The translations under genes were made by a program, and so were the position numbers. This document shows, one piece after another, positions 53,982 to 61,837 of a stretch of DNA of 64,000 nucleotides (the first letter of the stretch is position 1; the number at the start of each line of letters is the position of its first letter). The stretch lies in contig JACPFA010000026.1 in NCBI GenBank assembly GCA_016183235.1, positions 97,284 through 161,283 on the forward strand, given 5' to 3'. The notes beneath the pieces are model-generated. The model did no database searches, was not told the origin of the DNA, and saw only the letters and a list, made by a program, of their open reading frames with translations. Source of the DNA: Deltaproteobacteria bacterium (GTDB lineage: Bacteria; UBA10199; DSSB01; JACPFA01).

Positions 53982-55193
53982 ATGAAGGCAAAATGGTTGG
54001 TGATTTTTCTTTTACTCGTTGGTTGCGGTGGTGAAAATAATGTGCCGCTAGGGGATGAGACAATCCCTAAAGACGAAACTCCTAAAAAAACAACCGATAC
54101 AGCTACAACTTCTGGCGATACAGGCTCTGACACGGGTTTGCCAGACTGTGCCCCGGGGGTTTTTGTCAATTGCGTGCCTACGGCTACACCAACTCCAAGT
54201 ACTATACCCACATCGACACCGACGGTAACCCCAACCCCCACTCCACCGCCTGCGACCGCAACTCCCAAAATTTCTCCAACCCCCACACCTACGTCCACGG
54301 CTGTTCCTACTCCCACCCCAGTCGTGCCTCCTTCTGGGAATGGCTCATTGGTTGATTGGATTAAAAACTTTGATTTTAAAAATCCCCTGGGGGCCAAAAA
54401 TATCAAAGACCTTGGCCCGCTCATTCAACCTTGGGAATTGAAACCCCCACACTGGGACATTATCAATGACCTTATCAAGAACAGCCCCTCTTGGTGGCAG
54501 CCCAAACCTAAGACCACGTGGCATATTCAATTTCAAGGTGATTTGGATCTTGAGCGTCAAGTAGCCATGTATGACATTGATTTGTGGGATTATAAGACCG
54601 AAGAAATAGCCTATTTAAAAAATCGGGGGGTGAAGGTGATCTGCTATTTTAGTGCCGGTTCTTGGGAGGATTGGCGCCCGGATGCGGGGGACTTTCCCGA
54701 AAGTGTGAAGGGTTTGAGCAATGGTTGGGAAGGCGAACTCTATTTAGATATCAGTAAGCTCGATATTCTAGGCCCCATCATGAAAAAGCGCATGGATTTG
54801 GCCCTGCAAAAAGGCTGCGATGGTATTGATCCCGATAATGTGTCGGGCTACGATGACAGCACGGGCTTTGCACTGCATTACCAAGATCAAATCACTTACA
54901 ATAAGTTTTTAGCCGAAGAGGCCCACAAGCGAAATCTTGCGGTGGGGCTTAAAAACGATCTTGAGCAAATCAAAGATCTATTGCCCTATTTTGATTTTGC
55001 CATCAACGAGCAGTGCTTTGAATATCACGAGTGTGATGTTTTGTCTGATTTCATCGAGGCGAACAAGGCCGTGTTTGGGATCGAATACAATACTCCCAAC
55101 GAGCAATTCTGCCCTCAGGCTAACGCGATGAGTTTTAGCTTTACGAAAAAAGAATCGGGTACCATGGATGCTTGGAGCCAAGACTGTTTTTAG
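53982..55193 (+). CDS. lipoprotein with GH114-like (endo-alpha-1,4-polygalactosaminidase) domain
   Basis: A 403-residue lipoprotein (lipobox LLVGC). A Thr/Pro repeat linker (PTPTPPP type, about 65-115) leads to a TIM-barrel domain of the GH114/TM1410 type. It shows WHIQFQGDLD, YDIDLWDYKTEEIAYLK, VICYFSAGSWEDWRPD, ELYLDISKLD, GCDGIDPDNVSGY and FDFAINEQCFEYHEC; the aspartates and glutamates there are the likely active site. It probably cuts an exopolysaccharide. ATG 53982 follows CGGGGGG; a start five codons earlier is possible. It overlaps metG by 4 bp. Confidence 0.85.
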   Translation: MKAKWLVIFLLLVGCGGENNVPLGDETIPKDETPKKTTDTATTSGDTGSDTGLPDCAPGVFVNCVPTATPTPSTIPTSTPTVTPTPTPPPATATPKISPTPTPTSTAVPTPTPVVPPSGNGSLVDWIKNFDFKNPLGAKNIKDLGPLIQPWELKPPHWDIINDLIKNSPSWWQPKPKTTWHIQFQGDLDLERQVAMYDIDLWDYKTEEIAYLKNRGVKVICYFSAGSWEDWRPDAGDFPESVKGLSNGWEGELYLDISKLDILGPIMKKRMDLALQKGCDGIDPDNVSGYDDSTGFALHYQDQITYNKFLAEEAHKRNLAVGLKNDLEQIKDLLPYFDFAINEQCFEYHECDVLSDFIEANKAVFGIEYNTPNEQFCPQANAMSFSFTKKESGTMDAWSQDCF

Positions 55194-56740
55194 GTTTTGG
55201 CTTCGAGTTCAATCCGTGGAAATAAGGGTGAGGCCTCGCCCAGCTGGTGGGGGAGTTTGATGTTAGAAAAGGTTTCTACTTCCTCAAAGTTATGTGGGAC
55301 CGGGAATTTAAGTTGGGCAAAGATTTTATCGGAGGTGTGGGGTAAAAAGGGCCTTATATAGGTGGCAATCAGTCTTAGGGCTAGAACTAATGTAACCGTA
55401 AAGTCTTTTAGCCGTTCTGCTTTGCCCTGTTTTTTTAAACTCCAAGGTGCCATGTCATTAATATATTTGTCGCATTGCGAAATAAATTGCCAAAGACTAG
55501 CTAAGGCTTGGTGAAAATTTAAATCCCCATTTTGATAATCCATAAGTTCATGAATGCGTTTTCCCGCTTCTAGCCCATGACGGTGTAGTAAATCATAATC
55601 AAGGTTTTCGGTTTCAGCGCGACCATTTTCAATCAAGCCATCAAAATATTTTTTAGCCATGCCTAAGGTGCGATTGAGCAAATTCCCTAAATCGTTGGCT
55701 AGATCACTATTGTAACGTTTAATAAAACCTTCCCAGGTGAAATTGCTGTCTGCGCCAAAACTCGATTCACGCAATAAATAATAGCGCAAGGCATCGGGCC
55801 CATATTTTTCGACAATTTCCATAGGGCTAACGATGTTCCCTAAGGTTTTACTCATGCGCTCCCCTTTTAGGTAAACAAAGCCGTGCCCAAAAATAGTTTT
55901 AGGTAAAGGCAACCCTGCACTCATGAGCATGGCTGGCCAAATGATGCAGTGAAAACGCGTGATATCTTTGCCAATCACATGAATATCGGCTGGCCACAGG
56001 GTTTTAAAAAGGTGATCGTCTTTTTCGCCAAATTTAACGGCTGCTAAATAATTGACCAGGGCGTCAAACCACACATAAATGAATTGTTTTTCATCGCCGG
56101 GCACAGGCACGCCCCAATCACTGCCCGAGCGGCTAATCGAAATGTCTTCGACCCCTTGTTCAATAAAGGCAACAATTTCGTTACGGCGAATTTCGGGTAA
56201 AATAAAATGAGGGTGCGCCAAAATATGTTGCTTAATAGAATCGGCATAATGAGAAAGTTTGAAAAAATAATTATCTTCTTTAAGCCATTTTGGTTTGGCT
56301 TTGTGGGCAGGGCACAAGCCATCCACCAAATCTTTATCTAAATAAAAGGCCTCACAACCTTCACAATACCAACCTTCATACGAGCCTTTGTAAACATCGC
56401 CTTTTTTTTGCAACAGGGTAAAGAGTTTGAGGGTTGCAGTTTTATTGCGGGGTTCGGAGGTTTGAATGAAATCGTCAAAGCTAACCCCTAAATTTTTCCA
56501 GGTGGCAATAAACTTTTCTTTCATGCTGTCGCAATAGGCCTTGGGGTCTAGGTTTAATTCGAGGGCTGCTTTCTTGACCTTGACCGAATGCTCATCGTTT
56601 CCCATTTGAAAGTGAACCGAGTCACCCAACATGCGATGGTAACGAGCCAACACATCGGCCCCAATTTTTTCATAGGCCGTCCCCAAATGTGGCAGGCTAT
56701 TGGGGTAGTCAATGGCGGTGGTGATGTAAAATCTATTCAT
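55190..56740 (-). CDS. metG: methionyl-tRNA synthetase
   Basis: A 516-residue class I enzyme. The HIGH-type motif is PNSLPHLGTAYEKIGADV, a zinc knuckle is suggested by YCEGCEAFYLDKDLVDGLC, and the KMSKS-type motif is GERMSKTLGN. The C-terminal anticodon-binding helix bundle is present and the extra EMAP-like domain is not, as in short MetRS. It overlaps holB by 4 bp. Confidence 0.96.
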   Translation of the reverse strand: MNRFYITTAIDYPNSLPHLGTAYEKIGADVLARYHRMLGDSVHFQMGNDEHSVKVKKAALELNLDPKAYCDSMKEKFIATWKNLGVSFDDFIQTSEPRNKTATLKLFTLLQKKGDVYKGSYEGWYCEGCEAFYLDKDLVDGLCPAHKAKPKWLKEDNYFFKLSHYADSIKQHILAHPHFILPEIRRNEIVAFIEQGVEDISISRSGSDWGVPVPGDEKQFIYVWFDALVNYLAAVKFGEKDDHLFKTLWPADIHVIGKDITRFHCIIWPAMLMSAGLPLPKTIFGHGFVYLKGERMSKTLGNIVSPMEIVEKYGPDALRYYLLRESSFGADSNFTWEGFIKRYNSDLANDLGNLLNRTLGMAKKYFDGLIENGRAETENLDYDLLHRHGLEAGKRIHELMDYQNGDLNFHQALASLWQFISQCDKYINDMAPWSLKKQGKAERLKDFTVTLVLALRLIATYIRPFLPHTSDKIFAQLKFPVPHNFEEVETFSNIKLPHQLGEASPLFPRIELEAKT

Positions 56741-57633
56741 ACTTTTATCGACGATAACAAATATTCCATAGTGAGCATAGGATTTAAATTAACGCCTGCC
56801 AAGCGTTGCACGCGAGTGATCTTTTCAGAAAAATCCATCAAGGCAAAGCAGCGGCGTTCTTTTAAAATTTGGGATAAATTAAAAAGTAACCATTGGTAAA
56901 AACTTTGTGGGTGTTCACAACTTTTAAATAGGGTGCAAAAATCTATCAGTTCTTTCCACTTTATCGTTTCAGGATGATTAAAAAAATCTTTCCAAATAGG
57001 ATGTTGCAAAAATTTAGTATTGGCTAACCAGCTTAAAATAAGCCCCGGGCTCCCCAAGGCAAGCCATGATTTTGGAAACTTTGGCAGGGGTTCATTAGAA
57101 GTGGTTTGCGAAAAAATTTGTTCGATCTCTTGGGCGCTTAAAGGGGAAAAGTAAATTTTTTGGCAACGCGAGAGGATGGTCGTGGGTAAACGATGCGTGG
57201 CATGGGTGGTGAGGATAAAATAGTGATGGGCGGGTGGTTCTTCTAAAATTTTTAACAAAGCGTTAGCCGCCGATAAGTTCATGGCATGGGCATCGGGTAA
57301 AAAAAAGATTCGAGCCCTCCCTTCATAGGGGGAGAATTTTAAATGCGGCATCCACTGACGAATCGTATCGATTTTAATGAACTGGCCTTCCCGTTCGGCA
57401 GTAAAAAAATCGGGGTGTTGGTGCAGTTTAAATTTTTGACAGGCTGGGCAATGACTACAGGCCTCATTATTTTGCGGGCTATGGCAAAGTAACAATTGGG
57501 CTAAGCTTTTAGCGACCAATGATTTGCCAATGCCTTCGGGGCCAAGGAAAAGGCTGGCATTAGGATAGGTGCCCGCACGGATCCGCTCAGTGAGGTTTTG
57601 CCAAATTTTTGTATGTCCGAGAAACATAGGCAA
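56737..57633 (-). CDS. holB: DNA polymerase III delta prime subunit
   Basis: A 298-residue clamp-loader subunit. P-loop-like LGPEGIGKSLVAKSLAQLLL, a zinc module with cysteines in CHSPQNNEACSHCPACQKF, FLPDAHAMNLSAANALLKIL and EEPPAHHYFILTTH are typical of HolB. It lies in a tmk-holB-metG order, which is common. Confidence 0.93.
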   Translation of the reverse strand: MPMFLGHTKIWQNLTERIRAGTYPNASLFLGPEGIGKSLVAKSLAQLLLCHSPQNNEACSHCPACQKFKLHQHPDFFTAEREGQFIKIDTIRQWMPHLKFSPYEGRARIFFLPDAHAMNLSAANALLKILEEPPAHHYFILTTHATHRLPTTILSRCQKIYFSPLSAQEIEQIFSQTTSNEPLPKFPKSWLALGSPGLILSWLANTKFLQHPIWKDFFNHPETIKWKELIDFCTLFKSCEHPQSFYQWLLFNLSQILKERRCFALMDFSEKITRVQRLAGVNLNPMLTMEYLLSSIKV

Positions 57634-57651
57634 TCCGAAATAGCATCGTTT

Positions 57652-57736
57652 CTGTCATTGCGAACCCCTTGAGGGGTGAAGCAATCTCTTCTGTTTAACC
57701 GGTGAGATTGCCACGCCCGTTGGGCTCGCAATGACA
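57652..57736. repeat. GTCATTGCGAAC palindromic repeat between tmk and holB
   Basis: CTGTCATTGCGAACCCCTTG at 57652 and GGCTCGCAATGACA near 57736 form the arms, with GAAGCAATCTCTTC inside. It fills the space between the two genes. Confidence 0.85.
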
Positions 57737-57760
57737 AAATCACATGCCTCAGGATGACAG

Positions 57761-58399
57761 TTATTTTAATTTCGACATCACAACTTCTCGAATTTTCTTC
57801 GCAAGTTCTGCTTGGGGTTGTAACGCATCAAACACAATCACGCGAGTGGGTTCTTGTTTAGCAATTTTTAAAAACCCCTGGCGCACTTTTTCATGAAAGC
57901 CAAGCGCTTCTTTTTCAAAACGGTCTTCACGACTGTCTTGGCTAACATTGCGTTCTTGGGCACGGCTCAGGCCCTGATCAACCGGACAATCAAGCAGGAT
58001 AGTTAAATCAGGTTTGAGATCGCGGTGACTTAAGTGGGCCAATTGTTCAAGCTTGTTGAAAGCATGGCCTCGGGCATAACCTTGGTAGGCAATGGTCGAG
58101 TCGCTAAAACGGTCGCAGAGTACAATTTTACCGGCTTGCAATGCCGGCTCAATCACTTTTACCACATGCTCGCTGCGACAGGCCTCATAAAGTAAAAGCT
58201 CGGTCATGGGGTCGATTTGGTTATTGGGGTCAAGTAAGACATGGCGAATTTGATCGGCCACCGCTGTGCCGCCTGGTTCGCGGGTGCAAACGACTTCATG
58301 TTTTTGTTGGAGCAAAAATTTTTCGAGTAGATGAATTTGAGTCGTTTTGCCACAACCTTCAATGCCTTCAAAGGTGACGAAATAACCTCGCTGAGTCAT
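57761..58399 (-). CDS. tmk: thymidylate kinase
   Basis: A 212-residue enzyme phosphorylating dTMP to dTDP. GYFVTFEGIEGCGKTTQIHL is the P-loop, TREPGGT the dTMP site, CDRFSDSTIAYQGYARG the DRx/TYQ motif and LDCPVDQGLSRAQERN the lid. Full length. Confidence 0.96.
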   Translation of the reverse strand: MTQRGYFVTFEGIEGCGKTTQIHLLEKFLLQQKHEVVCTREPGGTAVADQIRHVLLDPNNQIDPMTELLLYEACRSEHVVKVIEPALQAGKIVLCDRFSDSTIAYQGYARGHAFNKLEQLAHLSHRDLKPDLTILLDCPVDQGLSRAQERNVSQDSREDRFEKEALGFHEKVRQGFLKIAKQEPTRVIVFDALQPQAELAKKIREVVMSKLK

Positions 58400-58439
58400 A
58401 GTCTAACCTATCGCAAATGAACATATTTGGACAAGCCTT

Positions 58440-58556
58440 CTGTTATGGGGAGAGATTGCTTCGGCATCATGGATCCCGGATCCCCGGATCAAGTCCGGGG
58501 CAGGCTCGTCCGGGATGACGGCATTGCGTCATCCCGGGCTTGACCCGGGATCCATA
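58440..58556. repeat. cluster of TCATCCCGGG and GGATTGCTTC repeat fragments
   Basis: GAGAGATTGCTTCGGCATCA is followed by nested palindromes TGGATCCCGGATCCCCGGAT, CAAGTCCGGGG and GTCATCCCGGGCTTGACCCG. It represents several partial insertions in the gap upstream of tmk. Confidence 0.7.
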
Positions 58557-58565
58557 TACGACAAA

Positions 58566-58602
58566 TAAAAAAGGCCGATGGTTTTGCCACCGGCCTTTTT
58601 TG
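58566..58602 (-). terminator. rho-independent terminator of the porin gene at 58650
   Basis: AAAAAAGGCCGATGG, a 7-base loop region and CCACCGGCCTTTTTT form a GC stem with T-runs on both strands. On the minus strand it follows the porin stop by about 45 bp and may terminate in both directions. Confidence 0.8.
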
Positions 58603-58610
58603 GAAGCTTA

Positions 58611-58643
58611 TTATGGATCCTCCGATCAAGTCGGAGGATGACA
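58611..58643. repeat. short GGATCCTCCGATCAAGTCGGAGGATGAC hairpin
   Basis: TGGATCCTCCGATCAAG followed by TCGGAGGATGACA is a small hairpin of the TCATCC family, placed between the porin stop and its terminator. Confidence 0.7.
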
Positions 58644-58649
58644 ATGAGC

Positions 58650-59765
58650 TTAGAAAGCGTAGGAGAAAGAACCCACGGCTGCATGGGTTAACGCATTACT
58701 TGCAGCACCAGCGGGCAATTGATAATCTAAACGATATTCAAGGCGGAACTTTGCACCATCGGTGATGTTGTAGCCAACTCCGACCGTGCCACTGTGAACC
58801 TGTTGATCGGCCCCCGTGTAGAATCCACCGGCCCCAGCCGCACTCAAGTTACCTTCCCAATCATGGATGTAACCATAGCTACCATAAACATCCCAGGAAT
58901 CATTGATGAGGTAGTCGAGGGTGAGGAAACCAGAATAGGCCTTGTTGTTTTTACCAGCCCCAACTTTGTTGTCTTGGCGATAAGCGCCTTCGGCCTGGAT
59001 TAAGAGTTGCTCAGTGACATACCAACTTAAATCAATGTCACCCATGAAGGTGAGGTGTTTCATCAAGGCGGGTAATTGACCACCGGCATAACCACTCAAA
59101 CCAACCGTACTTCGGTGATCTTCATCACCCCAGTTGTAACCCAAACGGAAACCACCAGAGGGAATTATCCCACCAAGTCCGCCGCCGGCTGCCGTGCTGA
59201 CGGTATCAGCGATGTTGTTAACCACATAGAGTTGCATGTCGAAAGAATCGTTGATGCCCCAGAACAATTTAACACCCGTTCCATTGGAGGGTAACAAACC
59301 AAACACCGTTGGGTAAGAAATGGTGACGTTGTTGATGCGGTCAACGGAATAAACACCGATGGGAACATTGAAACGCCCCACGATGATTTCGGCATCGAGG
59401 ATGTTAAAGCCAATATAACCTTGTTCGAGCACAAAGGCGGTAGCGGCTGCAAAGTCTGAAAAGTTGGAACCCAGGGCTGCCGAACCAAAGTCTAAATCGG
59501 CGCGAATTCGAACCTTATCGCCCCAAGATTTTTGTAAGTTGAGTTCAACTTCATCAAGATAAAAGTTGAAGGTGTCGCGATTGGCAGTCCCAACGCCGCG
59601 TTCAGGAATGGCACCAATGGTGGTTCCAAGGGCATTAGAATCGTTTTTCTGCCAACCAAAGAAGGTGGTTACATTACCACCGAGTTCAAGACCTTCTTCG
59701 GCTTGGGTAGTCGAGCTGACAAAACCCACGGCGAAAAGGGCCAATATAAGATATCTCCATTTCAT
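58650..59765 (-). CDS. outer-membrane porin-like beta-barrel protein, paralog 1
   Basis: A 371-residue protein with a signal peptide (LALFAVGFVSSTTQAEEG) and a C-terminal aromatic residue (GSFSYAF), the usual outer-membrane barrel ending. Alternating strands such as LNLQKSWGDKVRIRADLDF, LTFMGDIDLSWYVTEQLLIQ and AKFRLEYRLDYQLP fill the body, and GRFNVPIGVYSVDRINNV is a motif shared with the next gene. No amphipathic binding motif points to a specific solute. It is close in sequence to 60209-61393 but shorter. Confidence 0.85.
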   Translation of the reverse strand: MKWRYLILALFAVGFVSSTTQAEEGLELGGNVTTFFGWQKNDSNALGTTIGAIPERGVGTANRDTFNFYLDEVELNLQKSWGDKVRIRADLDFGSAALGSNFSDFAAATAFVLEQGYIGFNILDAEIIVGRFNVPIGVYSVDRINNVTISYPTVFGLLPSNGTGVKLFWGINDSFDMQLYVVNNIADTVSTAAGGGLGGIIPSGGFRLGYNWGDEDHRSTVGLSGYAGGQLPALMKHLTFMGDIDLSWYVTEQLLIQAEGAYRQDNKVGAGKNNKAYSGFLTLDYLINDSWDVYGSYGYIHDWEGNLSAAGAGGFYTGADQQVHSGTVGVGYNITDGAKFRLEYRLDYQLPAGAASNALTHAAVGSFSYAF

Positions 59766-59951
59766 TGTTCTCTCCTTTTTAATTATGAAGGGTGTGCACT
59801 AAAACCCGTGGCAAGGGTTGAGGCTAAGGGCACTGATAAACTTGAGCCGGAATATACTTGTTTAAAAAAAACATGCAAGCGAAAAACTGACCTAAATCAT
59901 ATAAATTAATATTTAAGAATCAATTGGTTAAGAAACCAGATAGCCTTTTAG

Positions 59952-60121
59952 AATTGCCTTTAATCAAGGCGGAAACAAAATTGCATCCGGAGGCGTACTC
60001 GCGTAATAGGCAAACTTCAGCCAGTGGCTGAAGGCAAACTATTTAAGCGTATAAGCTCTTGATCCAAGCTAGCTGTACGTCGAGGATGCAATTTTGTTTT
60101 CAACGCAGAGTAAAGGCAATT
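59952..60121. repeat. inverted-repeat element between the two porin genes
   Basis: Three nested stems: AATTGCCTTTA (59952-59962) with TAAAGGCAATT (60111-60121), a 16-bp perfect pair starting AAACAAAATTGCATCC (59973-59988 and 60084-60099), and the small hairpin CTTCAGCCAGTGGCTGAAG (60015-60033). No other copy is seen in the window. It could be a structured RNA in the leader of the first porin or another mobile hairpin. Confidence 0.65.
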
Positions 60122-60137
60122 ATGAAAGGCGATGTAA

Positions 60138-60176
60138 AGAAAAAGCCCGGGTGAATCTTTCGACTCAACCCGGGCC
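60138..60176 (-). terminator. rho-independent terminator of the porin gene at 60209
   Basis: On the minus strand the stem GCCCGGGT pairs with ACCCGGGC and is followed by TTTTTC. It lies about 35 bp after the stop of the second porin. Confidence 0.85.
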
Positions 60177-60208
60177 TCTTAGTGTTTCCGCTCGATTAAG
60201 CTAATAAA

Positions 60209-61393
60209 CTAGAAGTGATAAGCGAATTCAGCAGCAGCACCGTGTACCAAGCTGTTGGTGGCGGCACCAGCAAACAAGGACCAGTCACCGCGATATTCAA
60301 TCTTTAACTTGGCACTGTCAGCGATTTGGTAGCTGAAACCAGCCGACCAATCGATGATTTGTTGATCGGTACCGGTGTAAACCGCAGGTGGGTTAATATC
60401 ATGCAACCAACCACCGCGGACATATCCACCCCAAGCATCGCTGAAATTATAAGCAGCGAGTAGGGTCCCGGCCATGGCTTTGTGGTTTTTAGTACCCGCA
60501 AAACCGTCGGCAGGAAAGCGATTGTCTTGACGATAAATGAATTCGCCAGCCAAGGTGAAGCTATCGTTGATAGCCCAGGTTACATCTAAGTCACCCATAA
60601 ACGAGAAATGCTTGTTGTGGGTAGTGACTTCAGACGAACCAGCACCAGACAAACCAATGCTGCTTTCTTGGCCTTCTTCGCCCCAGTTAAAACCTAAACG
60701 AAGACCCGCACCGGGAAAGGCAGACTCAGTCCCTGCAGCGCTGGAAATCGTGTCTTTTAGGTTGTTAACCGCGTACACATGCAAATCGATCATGTCATTA
60801 AAGGCATAATAGAGTTTGGCACCTGTGACGTTGTGTGGCCTTAAGAAGCGATAGACGTTTGAGAAAGACACCGCGATGTTGTCTTGACGATCAACCGATT
60901 CAACACCCATGGGGATATTGAAACGACCCACCAATAATTCCAAGCCATTACCGACAGGAATGTTAGCGGTTACATAACCCTGTTCAAGGGCAAATGCCCC
61001 AGCCGAGCCAGCACCACCGGTCCCTGGGCCTTGGAAATCAAGGTCAGCACGGATGCGGATGTTTTCGCCAAAGGTCTTAGAAAGATCGACTTCGACCGTA
61101 TCGACGTAGAAGTTAAAGGTGTCACGACTCGCAGTAGCTACACCACGCAGGTCACCTAGTTGGCCCGTACCAGCCCCGGCATCGGCAGCTGAATTACAGG
61201 CTTGGCCTGCTGGGGTAGCAAACCCGTTAGGGCAGCTAAAATTGCCCGCTACATTGGCATCATCTTTCTGCCAACCGATCAAGGTGTCGATGGCACCGCT
61301 AATTTCAAGCCCACCTTCTTCAGCGAAGCTGGCACTTGGCGCAAGCGCTACAACGAGTGCAGCAAACAGTGCGACTTTCTTCATTTTCTTCAT
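60209..61393 (-). CDS. outer-membrane porin-like beta-barrel protein, paralog 2
   Basis: A 394-residue paralog of the previous gene. Signal peptide ends ASFAEEG. Matching strands include VEVDLSKTFGENIRIRADLD, GRFNIPMGVESVDRQDNIAV, FSFMGDLDVTWAINDSFTLA and a C-terminal EFAYHF. The N-terminal third has an extra loop with two Cys (NFSCPNGFATPAGQACNSAA) absent from paralog 1. The two genes stand in tandem with 443 bp between them, each with its own terminator. Confidence 0.85.
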   Translation of the reverse strand: MKKMKKVALFAALVVALAPSASFAEEGGLEISGAIDTLIGWQKDDANVAGNFSCPNGFATPAGQACNSAADAGAGTGQLGDLRGVATASRDTFNFYVDTVEVDLSKTFGENIRIRADLDFQGPGTGGAGSAGAFALEQGYVTANIPVGNGLELLVGRFNIPMGVESVDRQDNIAVSFSNVYRFLRPHNVTGAKLYYAFNDMIDLHVYAVNNLKDTISSAAGTESAFPGAGLRLGFNWGEEGQESSIGLSGAGSSEVTTHNKHFSFMGDLDVTWAINDSFTLAGEFIYRQDNRFPADGFAGTKNHKAMAGTLLAAYNFSDAWGGYVRGGWLHDINPPAVYTGTDQQIIDWSAGFSYQIADSAKLKIEYRGDWSLFAGAATNSLVHGAAAEFAYHF

Positions 61394-61837
61394 TGGGTTC
61401 TCTCCTTTATTAATGTAAGAAAGATTAAAAAACGACCTCCCAAACGAAGGTTGCGTTTAAAACTAAATTGTGGCTTTACGTTGCTTTAGGTCACCCCAGG
61501 TACAAGTAGGTCTACCAAAGCTGACGCCAGTGTAATTTAGCAAATCCACTTCGTCAAGCAAATGTTTTGTACAAAAACTATCAGTAAAACCTGGTACCTA
61601 CGGGTTGCCAAAGAGCTGGCAAAGGTCTATGTAATGCGGCGCGTTAAAGCAAGGAAAATTTTGAACGGTCTGTCATTGCGAACCCAGCAGGGACCCTCTG
61701 TCATTGCGAGGGCAACAGCCCGAAGCAATCTCACCGGTGAGGCAGAAGAGATTGCTTCACCCTGCTGGGTTCGCAATGACAGAGAGTCCCCGCTGGCCTC
61801 GCAATGGCAGGGTCGAAACAATGACAAGTCGATTTCT
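61394..61837. other. intergenic region upstream of porin 2 and the Rsm22-like gene
   Basis: The first 270 bp contain the porin promoter region (a ribosome site GGAGAGAACCC lies next to its ATG) and no recognisable RNA. The last 160 bp are repeat DNA (61670-61826). The reading frame of the Rsm22-like gene runs open through the repeat to 61562, but that part has no family similarity. Confidence 0.5.
61670..61826. repeat. GTCATTGCGAAC repeat cluster upstream of the Rsm22-like gene
   Basis: CTGTCATTGCGAACCCAGCA, CTCTGTCATTGCGAGGGCAA, GCAATCTCACCGG, its complement GAGATTGCTTCACC and TTCGCAATGACAGAG form a nested array that ends with GGCCTCGCAATGGCAG. It ends about 12 bp before the gene's ATG. Confidence 0.85.

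Noticed and set aside
53957-54424. 155-codon antisense frame rich in Gly and Val
   Set aside because: It is the mirror of the Thr/Pro linker and signal region of the GH114-like lipoprotein; low complexity keeps the frame open.
61562-61837. 92-codon upstream extension of the Rsm22-like gene
   Set aside because: Most of it is read from GTCATTGCGAG repeats and it shows no family sequence; ATG 61838 is adopted.
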